Shown here: positions 26,294 to 34,236 of the stretch, one piece after another
How positions within the stretch are numbered: the stretch's first letter is position 1
How the letters are laid out: each line of letters starts with the position of its first letter
From: Flavobacterium ustbae
GTDB lineage: Bacteria; Bacteroidota; Bacteroidia; Flavobacteriales; Flavobacteriaceae
DNA length: 64,000 nt
NCBI RefSeq assembly: GCF_003946915.1
Contig: NZ_RPOC01000015.1
Coordinates: 1 to 64,000 of the forward strand
Direction of reading: 5' to 3'
Translations under genes and position numbers: made by a program
The notes under the pieces: generated by a model
What the model was told of the DNA's origin: nothing
Databases searched by the model: none
The model's input: the letters and a program-made list of their open reading frames with translations, nothing else

Positions 26294-27556
26294 ATGAAAC
26301 GGTATATTCAATTTATCCTCATAGTGCTGGCCGCTGGGGCAATCTATCCACTAATTTATTTAAGAACAAATTATCAGCAAACTATTCTGTCTGTCTTTAA
26401 TATTAGTTTGGATCACCTAAACATTATCTATACCGTTTTGGGCTTTATATTCATACTAGGATATTTTCCAAGTGGGATATTAAGTGATAAGTTCTCTGCA
26501 AAATACCTGCTTGTTTTTTCCTTACTGGGTACAGCAGTAGGAGGATTTTGGTTTGCGCAAATTCCCAGTTACGCTTCAGTAATTGGTATATTCTGTTTGT
26601 GGGGAGTCTTCTCTGTCTTTACTTTTTGGGGTGCACATATGAAACTCGTAAAGTTATTATCAACCCCTGAAGAAGAAGGACGTTTCTTTGGGATTCTCGA
26701 CGGAGGAAGAGGGGTTATCGAGGCAGTACTAGCCAGTGTAGCTTTGTTTATTTTCTCTAATATTTTAGAAAATGGCGAAACGCTTGAAAATAAAAAAGAG
26801 GCACTTAAGTATGTAATTTATATGTATTCTGCTGTATTGCTTGTTGTAGGGATTCTTATTGCCTTGTTTGTAGAAAAAGAAGTAGCCAAATCTACTAAAA
26901 ATGAATTAGCTACGACAGAAAATACTACCGAAGAAGATAAAGGTTTTGATTTTAAAGATGTCAATTCTGTAATCAAAAACAAATTTGTATATCTGATGGG
27001 AGCCATTATTTTTTGCTCTTATTCAGTAACCTGGGTAGTGTATTATTACGGAGGATTTATGGAGAAAAACCTAAAAATCACGCCCGTTACTGTAAACACA
27101 ATTATGGTAATCGTATTATGGATGCGACCTATTGGCGGTATTTTGGGCGGATATTTAGCAGATAAACTAGGAAAAAGCTTCACACTGATTTTTGCACTTT
27201 CTGGAGCAGCACTAACCTTATTTGCTATTGCTTTTCTTCCTGCAGCGACAACCAATATCAATTTCTATTACATTTTGATAATATTAGGAGGAACATTTGT
27301 ATATGCCATTCGTGGTACTTATTGGTCTTTATTAGGCGATAGTAGGATTGATAATAAAATAATGGGTACAGCTGTAGGTTTTATTTCTCTTTTAGGATAC
27401 TTACCAGACATTTTTATACCCTATTTCAGTACAATGGTTTTCAGCAAGTTTGGAGCCGAAGGAGGATACAATGCTTATTTTATTATAAGTGCAATTCTAG
27501 GAATAGCTGCCATTTGCTTTGTCACTATTTTTAAACAACAGACTAAAAAAAATTAA
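26294..27556 (+). CDS. MFS transporter (YihN/YqcE-like)
   Basis: This 420-residue inner-membrane transporter has 12 predicted helices and a cytoplasmic loop rich in Glu/Lys/Thr at about 195-215. It carries the MFS loop 2-3 motif GILSDKFSAKY (about 57-67) and the helix-5 signature GRFFGILDGGRG. In my memory that signature is shared with E. coli YihN and YqcE, a subgroup associated with unusual sugars or sugar acids. It lies 21 nt after the oxidase gene. It probably imports the substrate of the cluster from the periplasm by proton symport. Confidence 0.87.
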   Translation: MKRYIQFILIVLAAGAIYPLIYLRTNYQQTILSVFNISLDHLNIIYTVLGFIFILGYFPSGILSDKFSAKYLLVFSLLGTAVGGFWFAQIPSYASVIGIFCLWGVFSVFTFWGAHMKLVKLLSTPEEEGRFFGILDGGRGVIEAVLASVALFIFSNILENGETLENKKEALKYVIYMYSAVLLVVGILIALFVEKEVAKSTKNELATTENTTEEDKGFDFKDVNSVIKNKFVYLMGAIIFCSYSVTWVVYYYGGFMEKNLKITPVTVNTIMVIVLWMRPIGGILGGYLADKLGKSFTLIFALSGAALTLFAIAFLPAATTNINFYYILIILGGTFVYAIRGTYWSLLGDSRIDNKIMGTAVGFISLLGYLPDIFIPYFSTMVFSKFGAEGGYNAYFIISAILGIAAICFVTIFKQQTKKN

Positions 27557-27581
27557 ACTAAACAATTAAAAAACATAAAAA

Positions 27582-28358
27582 ATGGAAATTACAGATTTTA
27601 ACATGGGTTATTTTTCTCTTAAAGGGAAAAATGCAATTATCACCGGAGGAAATACCGGATTAGGACAAGCTTTCTCTTTGGCTTTAGCAAAAGCAGGAGC
27701 CAATATTTTTATGCCGAGTATCATGCCGGATGATCCTGAATTCAACAAATTGATTGAAAACGAAGGCGGTAAAGCGGTATACATGAGTGCAGACATTACC
27801 AAAGACGGAATGCCTAAAAAAATTGTAGAACAATGCGTAGAAAAATTAGGATCAGTAGATATCCTGGTAAACTGCGCCGGAATTTGCTTAATAGCAGATG
27901 TTTTGAATTTTGGAAGAAAAGAATGGGACCCAATGATAAGCATCAATTTAACGGCAGCTTTTGAAATGTCAGCTGAAGTTACCAAATTTTTCATTCCTCA
28001 AAAAAGTGGAAAAATCATTAATATTTGTTCTCTGTTTTCTTTCTTAGGCGGACAATGGTCTCCGGCTTATGCTGCCTCTAAACACGGTATTGCTGGTTTA
28101 ACAAAAGCATATTGTGACGAATTAGCGCAATACAATGTACAGGTAAACGGAATTGCCCCTGGTTATTTTAAAACAAAAGTAGCTCAGGCATCTATAGAAA
28201 ACCCAGAACGTAATAAATGGATTGTAGACCACACACCAGAAGGACGTTGGGGAGATGTAGCTGATTTAATGGGTACAACAGTATTCTTGGCAAGTCAGGC
28301 TTCACATTTTGTAAACGGACACATTTTAGCTGTTGACGGCGGATTCTTAACAAGATAA
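27582..28358 (+). CDS. SDR oxidoreductase (KduD/YgcW-like)
   Basis: This 258-residue classical SDR has TGGNTGLGQ (about 20-28), NCAG, catalytic Ser in NICSLFSFLG, the YAASK pair and the C-terminus GHILAVDGGFLTR. Closest in character are 2-deoxy-gluconate/2-keto-3-deoxygluconate dehydrogenases such as KduD and the uncharacterised E. coli YgcW. It should interconvert a secondary hydroxyl and a ketone with NAD(H) in the cytoplasm. It is co-directional with the MFS (25 nt) and kinase (11 nt) genes, so one transcript is likely. Confidence 0.88.
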   Translation: MEITDFNMGYFSLKGKNAIITGGNTGLGQAFSLALAKAGANIFMPSIMPDDPEFNKLIENEGGKAVYMSADITKDGMPKKIVEQCVEKLGSVDILVNCAGICLIADVLNFGRKEWDPMISINLTAAFEMSAEVTKFFIPQKSGKIINICSLFSFLGGQWSPAYAASKHGIAGLTKAYCDELAQYNVQVNGIAPGYFKTKVAQASIENPERNKWIVDHTPEGRWGDVADLMGTTVFLASQASHFVNGHILAVDGGFLTR

Positions 28359-28369
28359 AGCGAATTGTT

Positions 28370-29806
28370 ATGAACGAACAATATTTTATTTCAGTCGATA
28401 ATGGCTCTCAAAGCACAAAAGTATACATAATTAACTCCAAAGGAGAAATTATACATTGTGAAGTTGAGCCTCTAAAACCTATGATGTTCAGGAAAGCCGG
28501 ATACGTCGAGCATCCTGATGATGATTTGTGGGATAGCATACAAGTTGCTCTTCAGCGATTAATGAAAAACTTCAAAGGCGATGTAAGTCTTATAAAAGGA
28601 GTTGGACTTTGCACTATTCGCTGCTGCAGGGTTTTCATGAAAAAAGATGGAAATCTGGCCGCACCTGTTATGAGTTGGATGGATGTACGTGCTTACGAAC
28701 CTTTTAAAGATTCTGAAGAAATAGCTTATACATGTCCTACAACGGGGTACATCACGCATCGTTTGACGGGAGAATTAAAAGATACTGCGGCAAATGCTTT
28801 TCAATGGCAGTTTCCTGTAGATATGGAAACCTGGAATTGGTCTGAAGACAAAGAGGTTCTGAATAATTTTAAAATTCCAAACGAGAAACTGCTAAAATTA
28901 CAAATGCCAGGAACCGTTTTAGGAACCGTAACAAAAGAGGCTTCGGCCTTAACTGGCCTGCCGGAAGGATTGCCAGTAGTAGCCACGGCAAATGATAAAG
29001 CGGTAGAAGCCTTAGGAGCAGGATTAACAGATTCAACCAGAGGATTATTTTCTTTAGGAACCTACATTACTTCAATGGTGGTAGGTAACGAGAACAGACC
29101 TCCTCACGATAATTATTTTACAAACTTATCTTGTGTGCCTAACCGTTATTTATTTGAAAGTGGCGGAGTGAGAAGAGGAATGTGGTTAATTTCATGGTTT
29201 AGGGATCTTATTGGCGAAGAACTTAATATCAAAGCAAAAGAAAAAGGCGTTTTGCCAGAGCAGATATTAGAAGAAGAAGCTTTGAAAGTTCCTGTAGGAT
29301 CAGATGGTTTAATGATCATTCCCGACTGGTTGGCACCAGCATATCAATCTTATAGAAAAGGGGTAATGATAGGTTTTAACGGCCAGCAGGGTCGTGGACA
29401 TATTTATCGTGCCATTCTGGAAGGAATTGCCCTAACGCTGAATAATCATTATCAGCTAATGAATGAAACGCTGGGTCATCATCCTGAAAAAATTATCATA
29501 TCAGGCGGCGGTGCAAACAGCGATTTATTTATGCAAATTTTTGCAGACATAAGCGGAACTCCCGTTGTTAGAAACGAAATGAGTGGTTCGGCTGCTTTAG
29601 GTGCTGCGATTTGTGCAGCAGTAGCGGTAGGCTGTTACCCTGATTTTGATACAGCTGTAAAGCAAATGGTAAAAGAAAAAGATGAGTTCCTTCCTAACAC
29701 AGAAACACATAAAAAGTATAAACAAATCAACGATAAAGTTTATCACAAATTACCACAACTGTTAGAAAATACCTTAAAAGAAATGCAGAGTTTAGAAGCA
29801 CTATAA
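28370..29806 (+). CDS. FGGY-family carbohydrate kinase (YgcE-like)
   Basis: This 478-residue sugar kinase opens with the phosphate-1 motif SVDNGSQSTKVYI (about 8-20). It carries SWMDVRAYEP and, before the C-terminal ATP lobe, the adenosine motif ISGGGANSDLFMQIFAD followed by GSAALGAAICA. Kinases of this shape phosphorylate ketoses, polyols or sugar acids with ATP. Comparison from memory favours E. coli YgcE over xylulokinase or glycerol kinase, and the substrate is unassigned. Its product is a plausible ligand for the RpiR-type regulator at 23654. It is the last gene before a hairpin at 29827. Confidence 0.88.
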   Translation: MNEQYFISVDNGSQSTKVYIINSKGEIIHCEVEPLKPMMFRKAGYVEHPDDDLWDSIQVALQRLMKNFKGDVSLIKGVGLCTIRCCRVFMKKDGNLAAPVMSWMDVRAYEPFKDSEEIAYTCPTTGYITHRLTGELKDTAANAFQWQFPVDMETWNWSEDKEVLNNFKIPNEKLLKLQMPGTVLGTVTKEASALTGLPEGLPVVATANDKAVEALGAGLTDSTRGLFSLGTYITSMVVGNENRPPHDNYFTNLSCVPNRYLFESGGVRRGMWLISWFRDLIGEELNIKAKEKGVLPEQILEEEALKVPVGSDGLMIIPDWLAPAYQSYRKGVMIGFNGQQGRGHIYRAILEGIALTLNNHYQLMNETLGHHPEKIIISGGGANSDLFMQIFADISGTPVVRNEMSGSAALGAAICAAVAVGCYPDFDTAVKQMVKEKDEFLPNTETHKKYKQINDKVYHKLPQLLENTLKEMQSLEAL

Positions 29807-29826
29807 CATTTCTTTCCTTAATTACA

Positions 29827-29859
29827 AATAGCTTTCTATTACCACAATAGAAAGCTATT
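29827..29859 (+). terminator. hairpin between kinase and porin genes
   Basis: AATAGCTTTCTATT (29827-29840) and AATAGAAAGCTATT (29846-29859) form a perfect 14-bp stem around ACCAC. Only a weak T-rich tail (CTTCCCT) follows, so it may partly terminate transcription or set the porin level. Confidence 0.65.
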
Positions 29860-29992
29860 CTTCCCTCAAGTATATACCATTTGACATCAAAATGAAGGCA
29901 TAATGTATTCCTGATACATTTTATGCTCCCATTTTGTATGCTCTAAATTGAAGTTTGAACTAATCAGAATCTTATTTAAATAATTTAAAAAT

Positions 29993-31153
29993 ATGTATAA
30001 CAACTATTATCGGTTGCTTCTAATTGTTTTGGTACTATTTGTAAGCCGCTTTGTTTATTCGCAGGGAGATGGTCATTTGAGAGATACGCTGCTTTTACCG
30101 CCAGAGAAACCAAAATTCATGATTAATGGAGCTTTCAGAGTACATTATAAAGATGAATTTTACAATGAAACGAGAAAAAAAGAAGGAGGCGAATTTGGTT
30201 TCGATTTATTTGCACTTGCAGTAAATGCTTCCTATAAAAAATTTAAAATGTATGTTGATATGCGATTTATGCCGGCTTCATCCGGAGGAACAATGCCAAA
30301 AGAAGGCTGGATAGGATACGATTTTCAAAACGGAGACGATATTCAGGTAGGTTTAGTTCAGGATCCGTTTGGGAACTTGGATTATAACTCGTACAGCTGG
30401 TTTTTAGGAATAGGATATGCCCTTGGTTTTGAAGGGAAATATGCTATGGGAACCAAATATCATCACAAAGGAAAAACCTGGGACTGGCAGGTTGCTTTTA
30501 TGAAAAATGCTATGGAAACCTTTACAAACGACCCTGATTTAAGAGACAACCAATGGTCTGCAAGTGTTGTGGGAGACAATAAAGAAATCAATGCGCTTTC
30601 CGGACAGCTTGTCTATCAGGTTAAAACTGATGATGTATTTCACAGAATTGGAGTTTCAGGGCAATTTGGACAGCTCTATAATTTTGTAGAAAATAAAATG
30701 GGAAGCCGTAATGCAGTTGCCGTGCATTATCATCTGGATTATAAAAATCTGGGTTTAAAAGCAGAAGTTTATAAATATGAATTTAATCCAAAAGGAGTAG
30801 AAAATTCACAATATGTAGACATGGGATCTTTTAATTATACCTATCAGGTTGCGTCTAAAGCAAATGTTGCTGCGGTATCTGCTAAATACAGTATTCCTTT
30901 CAAAGGCAAAGCATTAAACGAAATTTCATTTTATAGTGAATATGGTTATCTTGGAAAAAAATATGATCTGAAACCAACGCACATGCTTACAAATGGCGCT
31001 TTAATCAAAATATTGGATGGAATTTATACTTACGTAGAATATGTTGCAGGTTACAATCATCCCTTTTTAGGAGATAATCAGGCTAGTTTGTATAATGATT
31101 ACAATAATAAATGGCACGCCCGTTTACAATGTAATATTGGATATTATTTTTAG
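29993..31153 (+). CDS. outer-membrane porin of the catabolic cluster
   Basis: This 386-residue protein has a signal peptide (LLLIVLVLFVSRFVYSQ) and a beta-barrel resembling phosphate-selective porin O/P and related Bacteroidota porins, with strands such as KFMINGAFRVHYKDEF and KMYVDMRFMPASSGG. The final residues NIGYYF supply the terminal aromatic needed for outer-membrane assembly. It follows the kinase by 186 nt with a hairpin between, and an intrinsic terminator follows at 31197. It probably gives the cluster's substrate a route across the outer membrane, because no TonB receptor is nearby. Confidence 0.75.
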   Translation: MYNNYYRLLLIVLVLFVSRFVYSQGDGHLRDTLLLPPEKPKFMINGAFRVHYKDEFYNETRKKEGGEFGFDLFALAVNASYKKFKMYVDMRFMPASSGGTMPKEGWIGYDFQNGDDIQVGLVQDPFGNLDYNSYSWFLGIGYALGFEGKYAMGTKYHHKGKTWDWQVAFMKNAMETFTNDPDLRDNQWSASVVGDNKEINALSGQLVYQVKTDDVFHRIGVSGQFGQLYNFVENKMGSRNAVAVHYHLDYKNLGLKAEVYKYEFNPKGVENSQYVDMGSFNYTYQVASKANVAAVSAKYSIPFKGKALNEISFYSEYGYLGKKYDLKPTHMLTNGALIKILDGIYTYVEYVAGYNHPFLGDNQASLYNDYNNKWHARLQCNIGYYF

Positions 31154-31196
31154 AATTATATTTTTTGGTATTAAAAATACGGATAAATGTAAATGT

Positions 31197-31233
31197 AAAA
31201 ATGGCACTAACTGTTTCAGTTAGTGCCATTTTT
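31197..31233 (+). terminator. strong intrinsic terminator after the porin
   Basis: AAAAATGGCACTAACTG (31197-31213) pairs with CAGTTAGTGCCATTTTT (31217-31233) around TTT, giving 17 bp. It ends the catabolic cluster. Confidence 0.92.
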
Positions 31234-31363
31234 ATTATCCAGCAGTGATATTAAAAACAAATTTAGGTTGTAATATCTAGTACATAATCCTTAAATTTAG
31301 GACATTATTTAAACAAAGTTTCGGAGAAGCATAAATCTTAAACTTTAAACCAGAAATTCTATA

Positions 31364-33364
31364 ATGATACATCAAGATAAAGAAGTAAAAACTATAAAAA
31401 ATAAAGCCAAACCTTCCTGTTCCTGTTCGCACGATGAGCCAGTGCATTCGCACCATGAAGACCACGGTCACGAAGGTCACGATCATGAACATAATGTGAG
31501 CGGAAACCTGTTTCAATTGTTTCTGCCATCAATTATATCTTTTGTTTTACTACTCATAGGAATTGGTTTAGATAATTATTTTCCGCAGCCATGGTTTACA
31601 GAATCTGTTAGAATTGCATGGTATGCTATTGCCTATCTTCCTGTTGGACTACCAGTTTTGAGAGAAGCTTATGAAAGCATCGTAAAAGGAGATGTTTTTT
31701 CTGAATTTTTCCTGATGTGTGTTGCTACAATTGGCGCTTTTGCTATTGGCGAATATCCAGAAGGAGTTGCAGTTATGCTGTTTTATACTATTGGCGAAAC
31801 CTTTCAGGGAATGGCGGTTAACCGAGCAAAATCAAGTATTAAAAATTTATTAGATCAACGCCCAGATGAGGTTTATGTTTTAGAAAATAATAGTGCTGTT
31901 AAAGTTAAGGCTAATGATGTTCCCATTGGAGCGATAATTCAGCTAAAAGCGGGAGAAAAATTAGGTTTAGATGGCGAATTATTATCAGATTCGGCTTCGT
32001 TTAATACTGCTGCTTTAACGGGAGAAAGTAAACCCGACACCAAAAAGAAAGGCGAAACGGTTTTAGCCGGAATGATCAATGGAAATACAATTGCCGAAGT
32101 AAAAGTAACCACTGCTTATAACGATAGTAAATTATCTAAAATTTTGGAAATGGTGCAAAATGCTACTGCAAAAAAAGCACCTGCAGAATTGTTTATCAGA
32201 AAGTTTGCTAAAATCTACACGCCAATTGTAGTTTTTCTAGCAATTGGAATTTGCTTGATTCCGATGCTTTTTGTTGATACTTATATTTTTAATGTCTGGC
32301 TATATAGAGCACTTGTTTTCTTAGTTATTTCCTGTCCGTGTGCTTTGGTTATTAGTATTCCGCTTGGTTATTTTGGTGGAATTGGCGCTGCGTCTAAGAA
32401 CGGAATATTGTTTAAAGGGAGTAATTTTCTAGATAGTATTTCGACAATCCAAAATGTTGTGGTTGACAAAACAGGAACTATGACAGAAGGTGTATTCAGA
32501 GTGCAGGAAGTCGCTATAAAACCTGAATTTAATAAAGATGAAATTATAAAAATAGTTAATGCATTAGAAAGCCGAAGTACACATCCTGTTGCTACAGCCA
32601 TTCATAATTACGTTGGAGCTATTGATTCTTCTGTAGAATTGAAAGATATCGAAGAAATTTCTGGACACGGCTTAAAGGCTTCTTACAACGGAAAAGATTT
32701 GTATGTTGGGAATTTTAAACTTCTCGATAAATTTAATATTTCGTATGATATTGATCCGTCTGCAATAGTTTATACCACAATTGCAATGGCTTACGAAGGG
32801 AAGTTTGCAGGTTATCTTACCATCGCTGACGAAATTAAAGAAGATGCCAAAGAAACAGTATCTAAATTAAAATCGTTAGGCGTAAAACTAACAATGCTTA
32901 GTGGAGATAAAAATAATGTGGTTCAGTTTGTGGCTGATAAACTCGGAATTGCAAAAGCTTATGGAGATTTGCTTCCTGAAGATAAAGTCAATAAAGTGAA
33001 TGAAATAAAAGCTAAAAACGAAACAATTGCTTTCGTTGGTGATGGTGTAAACGATGCGCCAGTAATTGCGCTAAGTACCGTAGGAATCGCGATGGGTGGT
33101 TTAGGGAGCGATGCCGCAATAGAAACGGCAGATGTTGTGATTCAGGACGATCGACCAAGCAAAATTGCGATGGCAATAAACATCGGAAAACAGACCAAAA
33201 AAATTGTCTGGCAGAATATTGTACTGGCTTTTGGGGTTAAAGCTTTTGTTTTAATTCTTGGCGCCGGCGGACTTGCCACAATGTGGGAAGCTGTTTTTGC
33301 CGATGTTGGAGTGGCTTTGCTGGCGATTTTGAATGCGGTTAGAATTCAAAAGATGAGGTTTTGA
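31364..33364 (+). CDS. P1B-2 ATPase for Zn/Cd/Pb export
   Basis: This 666-residue heavy-metal P-type ATPase carries SCPCAL at residues 323-328, the phosphorylated Asp368 in DKTGTMTEG, the STHPVA nucleotide-domain motif and GDGVNDAPV. The helix-7/8 residues N-x5-6-K (NIVLAFGVKAF) and DVGVALL mark the zinc/cadmium/lead subgroup and not the copper subgroup. The usual N-terminal HMA ferredoxin-like domain is absent and is replaced by a His-rich tail (HSHHEDHGHEGHDHEH, about residues 28-43). It pumps metal from cytoplasm to periplasm, which would feed the CzcCBA pump encoded 8 kb upstream. The gene is transcribed alone. Confidence 0.93.
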   Translation: MIHQDKEVKTIKNKAKPSCSCSHDEPVHSHHEDHGHEGHDHEHNVSGNLFQLFLPSIISFVLLLIGIGLDNYFPQPWFTESVRIAWYAIAYLPVGLPVLREAYESIVKGDVFSEFFLMCVATIGAFAIGEYPEGVAVMLFYTIGETFQGMAVNRAKSSIKNLLDQRPDEVYVLENNSAVKVKANDVPIGAIIQLKAGEKLGLDGELLSDSASFNTAALTGESKPDTKKKGETVLAGMINGNTIAEVKVTTAYNDSKLSKILEMVQNATAKKAPAELFIRKFAKIYTPIVVFLAIGICLIPMLFVDTYIFNVWLYRALVFLVISCPCALVISIPLGYFGGIGAASKNGILFKGSNFLDSISTIQNVVVDKTGTMTEGVFRVQEVAIKPEFNKDEIIKIVNALESRSTHPVATAIHNYVGAIDSSVELKDIEEISGHGLKASYNGKDLYVGNFKLLDKFNISYDIDPSAIVYTTIAMAYEGKFAGYLTIADEIKEDAKETVSKLKSLGVKLTMLSGDKNNVVQFVADKLGIAKAYGDLLPEDKVNKVNEIKAKNETIAFVGDGVNDAPVIALSTVGIAMGGLGSDAAIETADVVIQDDRPSKIAMAINIGKQTKKIVWQNIVLAFGVKAFVLILGAGGLATMWEAVFADVGVALLAILNAVRIQKMRF

Positions 33365-33433
33365 TAAAAATACAGGTAATTTCCTTTTGCAATAGCAGCA
33401 GATGTTTTTTGTGAGGTTTTTCTTTTTTTTTTC

Positions 33434-33441
33434 TAAATTTG
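33434..33441 (+). promoter_or_regulatory. -7 element upstream of higBA
   Basis: TAAATTTG matches TAnnTTTG, with TTTG at 33408-33411 upstream (22-nt spacer). A second perfect -7 (TACATTTG, 33507-33514) lies two bases before the ATG at 33516. If that one is used, the message would start inside the toxin frame and force an internal start. Confidence 0.45.
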
Positions 33442-33482
33442 CAGTTCTGTAATTTCTCCCAAATAAATTAATTAGAAAAAAA

Positions 33483-33502
33483 AGTTTCACTTTAGTGAAA
33501 CT
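33483..33502. promoter_or_regulatory. HigA operator candidate
   Basis: AGTTTCAC-TTTA-GTGAAACT is a perfect 8-4-8 inverted repeat lying between the two -7 elements and 14 nt before the toxin ATG. This is the usual position for autorepression by an XRE antitoxin. Confidence 0.6.
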
Positions 33503-33515
33503 TAATTACATTTGT

Positions 33516-33858
33516 ATGGAGAAACATAGAGAAATAATCTTCTTTAAAAATTACTTTGAAGATTTTTTTTTTAAAACAGCGCGAAAAGGTTAAAACAAAA
33601 ATAATTTGGACTTTACAGTTAATTGAAGAGTTAGAAAAAATTCCAGAAGTTTATCTGAAACATATAGAAAATACTGTAGGATTATATGAAATTAGGGTTC
33701 AACAAGGATCAGATATATTTAGAATTTTCTGTTTTTTTGATGATGGAAAATTGATCGTTTTGGCAAATGGTTTTCAGAAAAAAACTCAAAAGACACCAAA
33801 GAAAGAGATTTTAAAAGCACTTAAAATTAGGGAAGACTATGAAAATGAAAAAGAATGA
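33516..33858 (+). CDS. higB: HigB/RelE-type toxin with a homopolymer frameshift
   Basis: This is a toxin of the RelE/HigB (phage Gp49-like) mRNA-interferase family. The natural start ATG at 33516 reads MEKHREIIFFKNYFEDF and then runs into ten T (33563-33572). In that frame it stops at 33591. Removing one T joins it exactly to the downstream frame (LKQREKVKTKIIWTL and onward), giving a normal 113-residue toxin ending 33858. As sequenced, only a TTG-started frame from 33556 (100 residues) reads the catalytic part, so the first strand would be lost. The cause could be sequencing error, a phase-variable tract or transcriptional slippage. The toxin overlaps higA by 20 nt. Confidence 0.8.
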
Positions 33859-34153
33859 AAATAGTACGATTATAAGTCTGGATCAATTTAAAGATAAACA
33901 TTATGGTAAAATTGGTTCTACAAAACGTAATGAACTCGATGAAGGTTATGAAAGCTTCAAAATAGGTGCTATGCTATTGGAAGCTAGAATACAGAAAGGA
34001 TTAACGCAAGAACAACTTGCTCAGAGAAGCGGTACTACAAAATCATACATTTCAAAAATTGAAAATAATGTAAAAGAAGTACGATTTTCTACATTACAAA
34101 AAATCGTTGAAATTGGTTTGGGAGGACAATTGCAATTATCAATAAAAGTTTAA
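33839..34153 (+). CDS. higA: HigA-type XRE antitoxin
   Basis: This 104-residue antitoxin has a flexible N-terminal segment (about 1-35; STIISLDQFKDKHYG), which in this family wraps the toxin. An XRE helix-turn-helix follows (about 50-95; ARIQKGLTQEQLAQRSGTTK, then SYISKIENNVKEVRFSTL). It should neutralise HigB and repress the operon by binding the palindrome at 33483. Toxin-first gene order is typical of HigBA. The start overlaps the toxin end, and a second ATG two codons in is equally possible. Confidence 0.9.
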   Translation: MKMKKNENSTIISLDQFKDKHYGKIGSTKRNELDEGYESFKIGAMLLEARIQKGLTQEQLAQRSGTTKSYISKIENNVKEVRFSTLQKIVEIGLGGQLQLSIKV

Positions 34154-34162
34154 TTATTTGAA

Positions 34163-34194
34163 AAAAGTCCGTTTCAATTAAGAAACGGACTTTT
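34163..34194 (+). terminator. intrinsic terminator of higBA
   Basis: AAAAGTCCGTTTC (34163-34175) pairs with GAAACGGACTTTT (34182-34194), a perfect 13-bp stem placed 10 nt after the higA stop. It can also serve the converging peroxidase gene. Confidence 0.9.
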
Positions 34195-34236
34195 AAGATT
34201 TGCAGATTTTGGGGCAAATGCAAAACATCAACTAAA

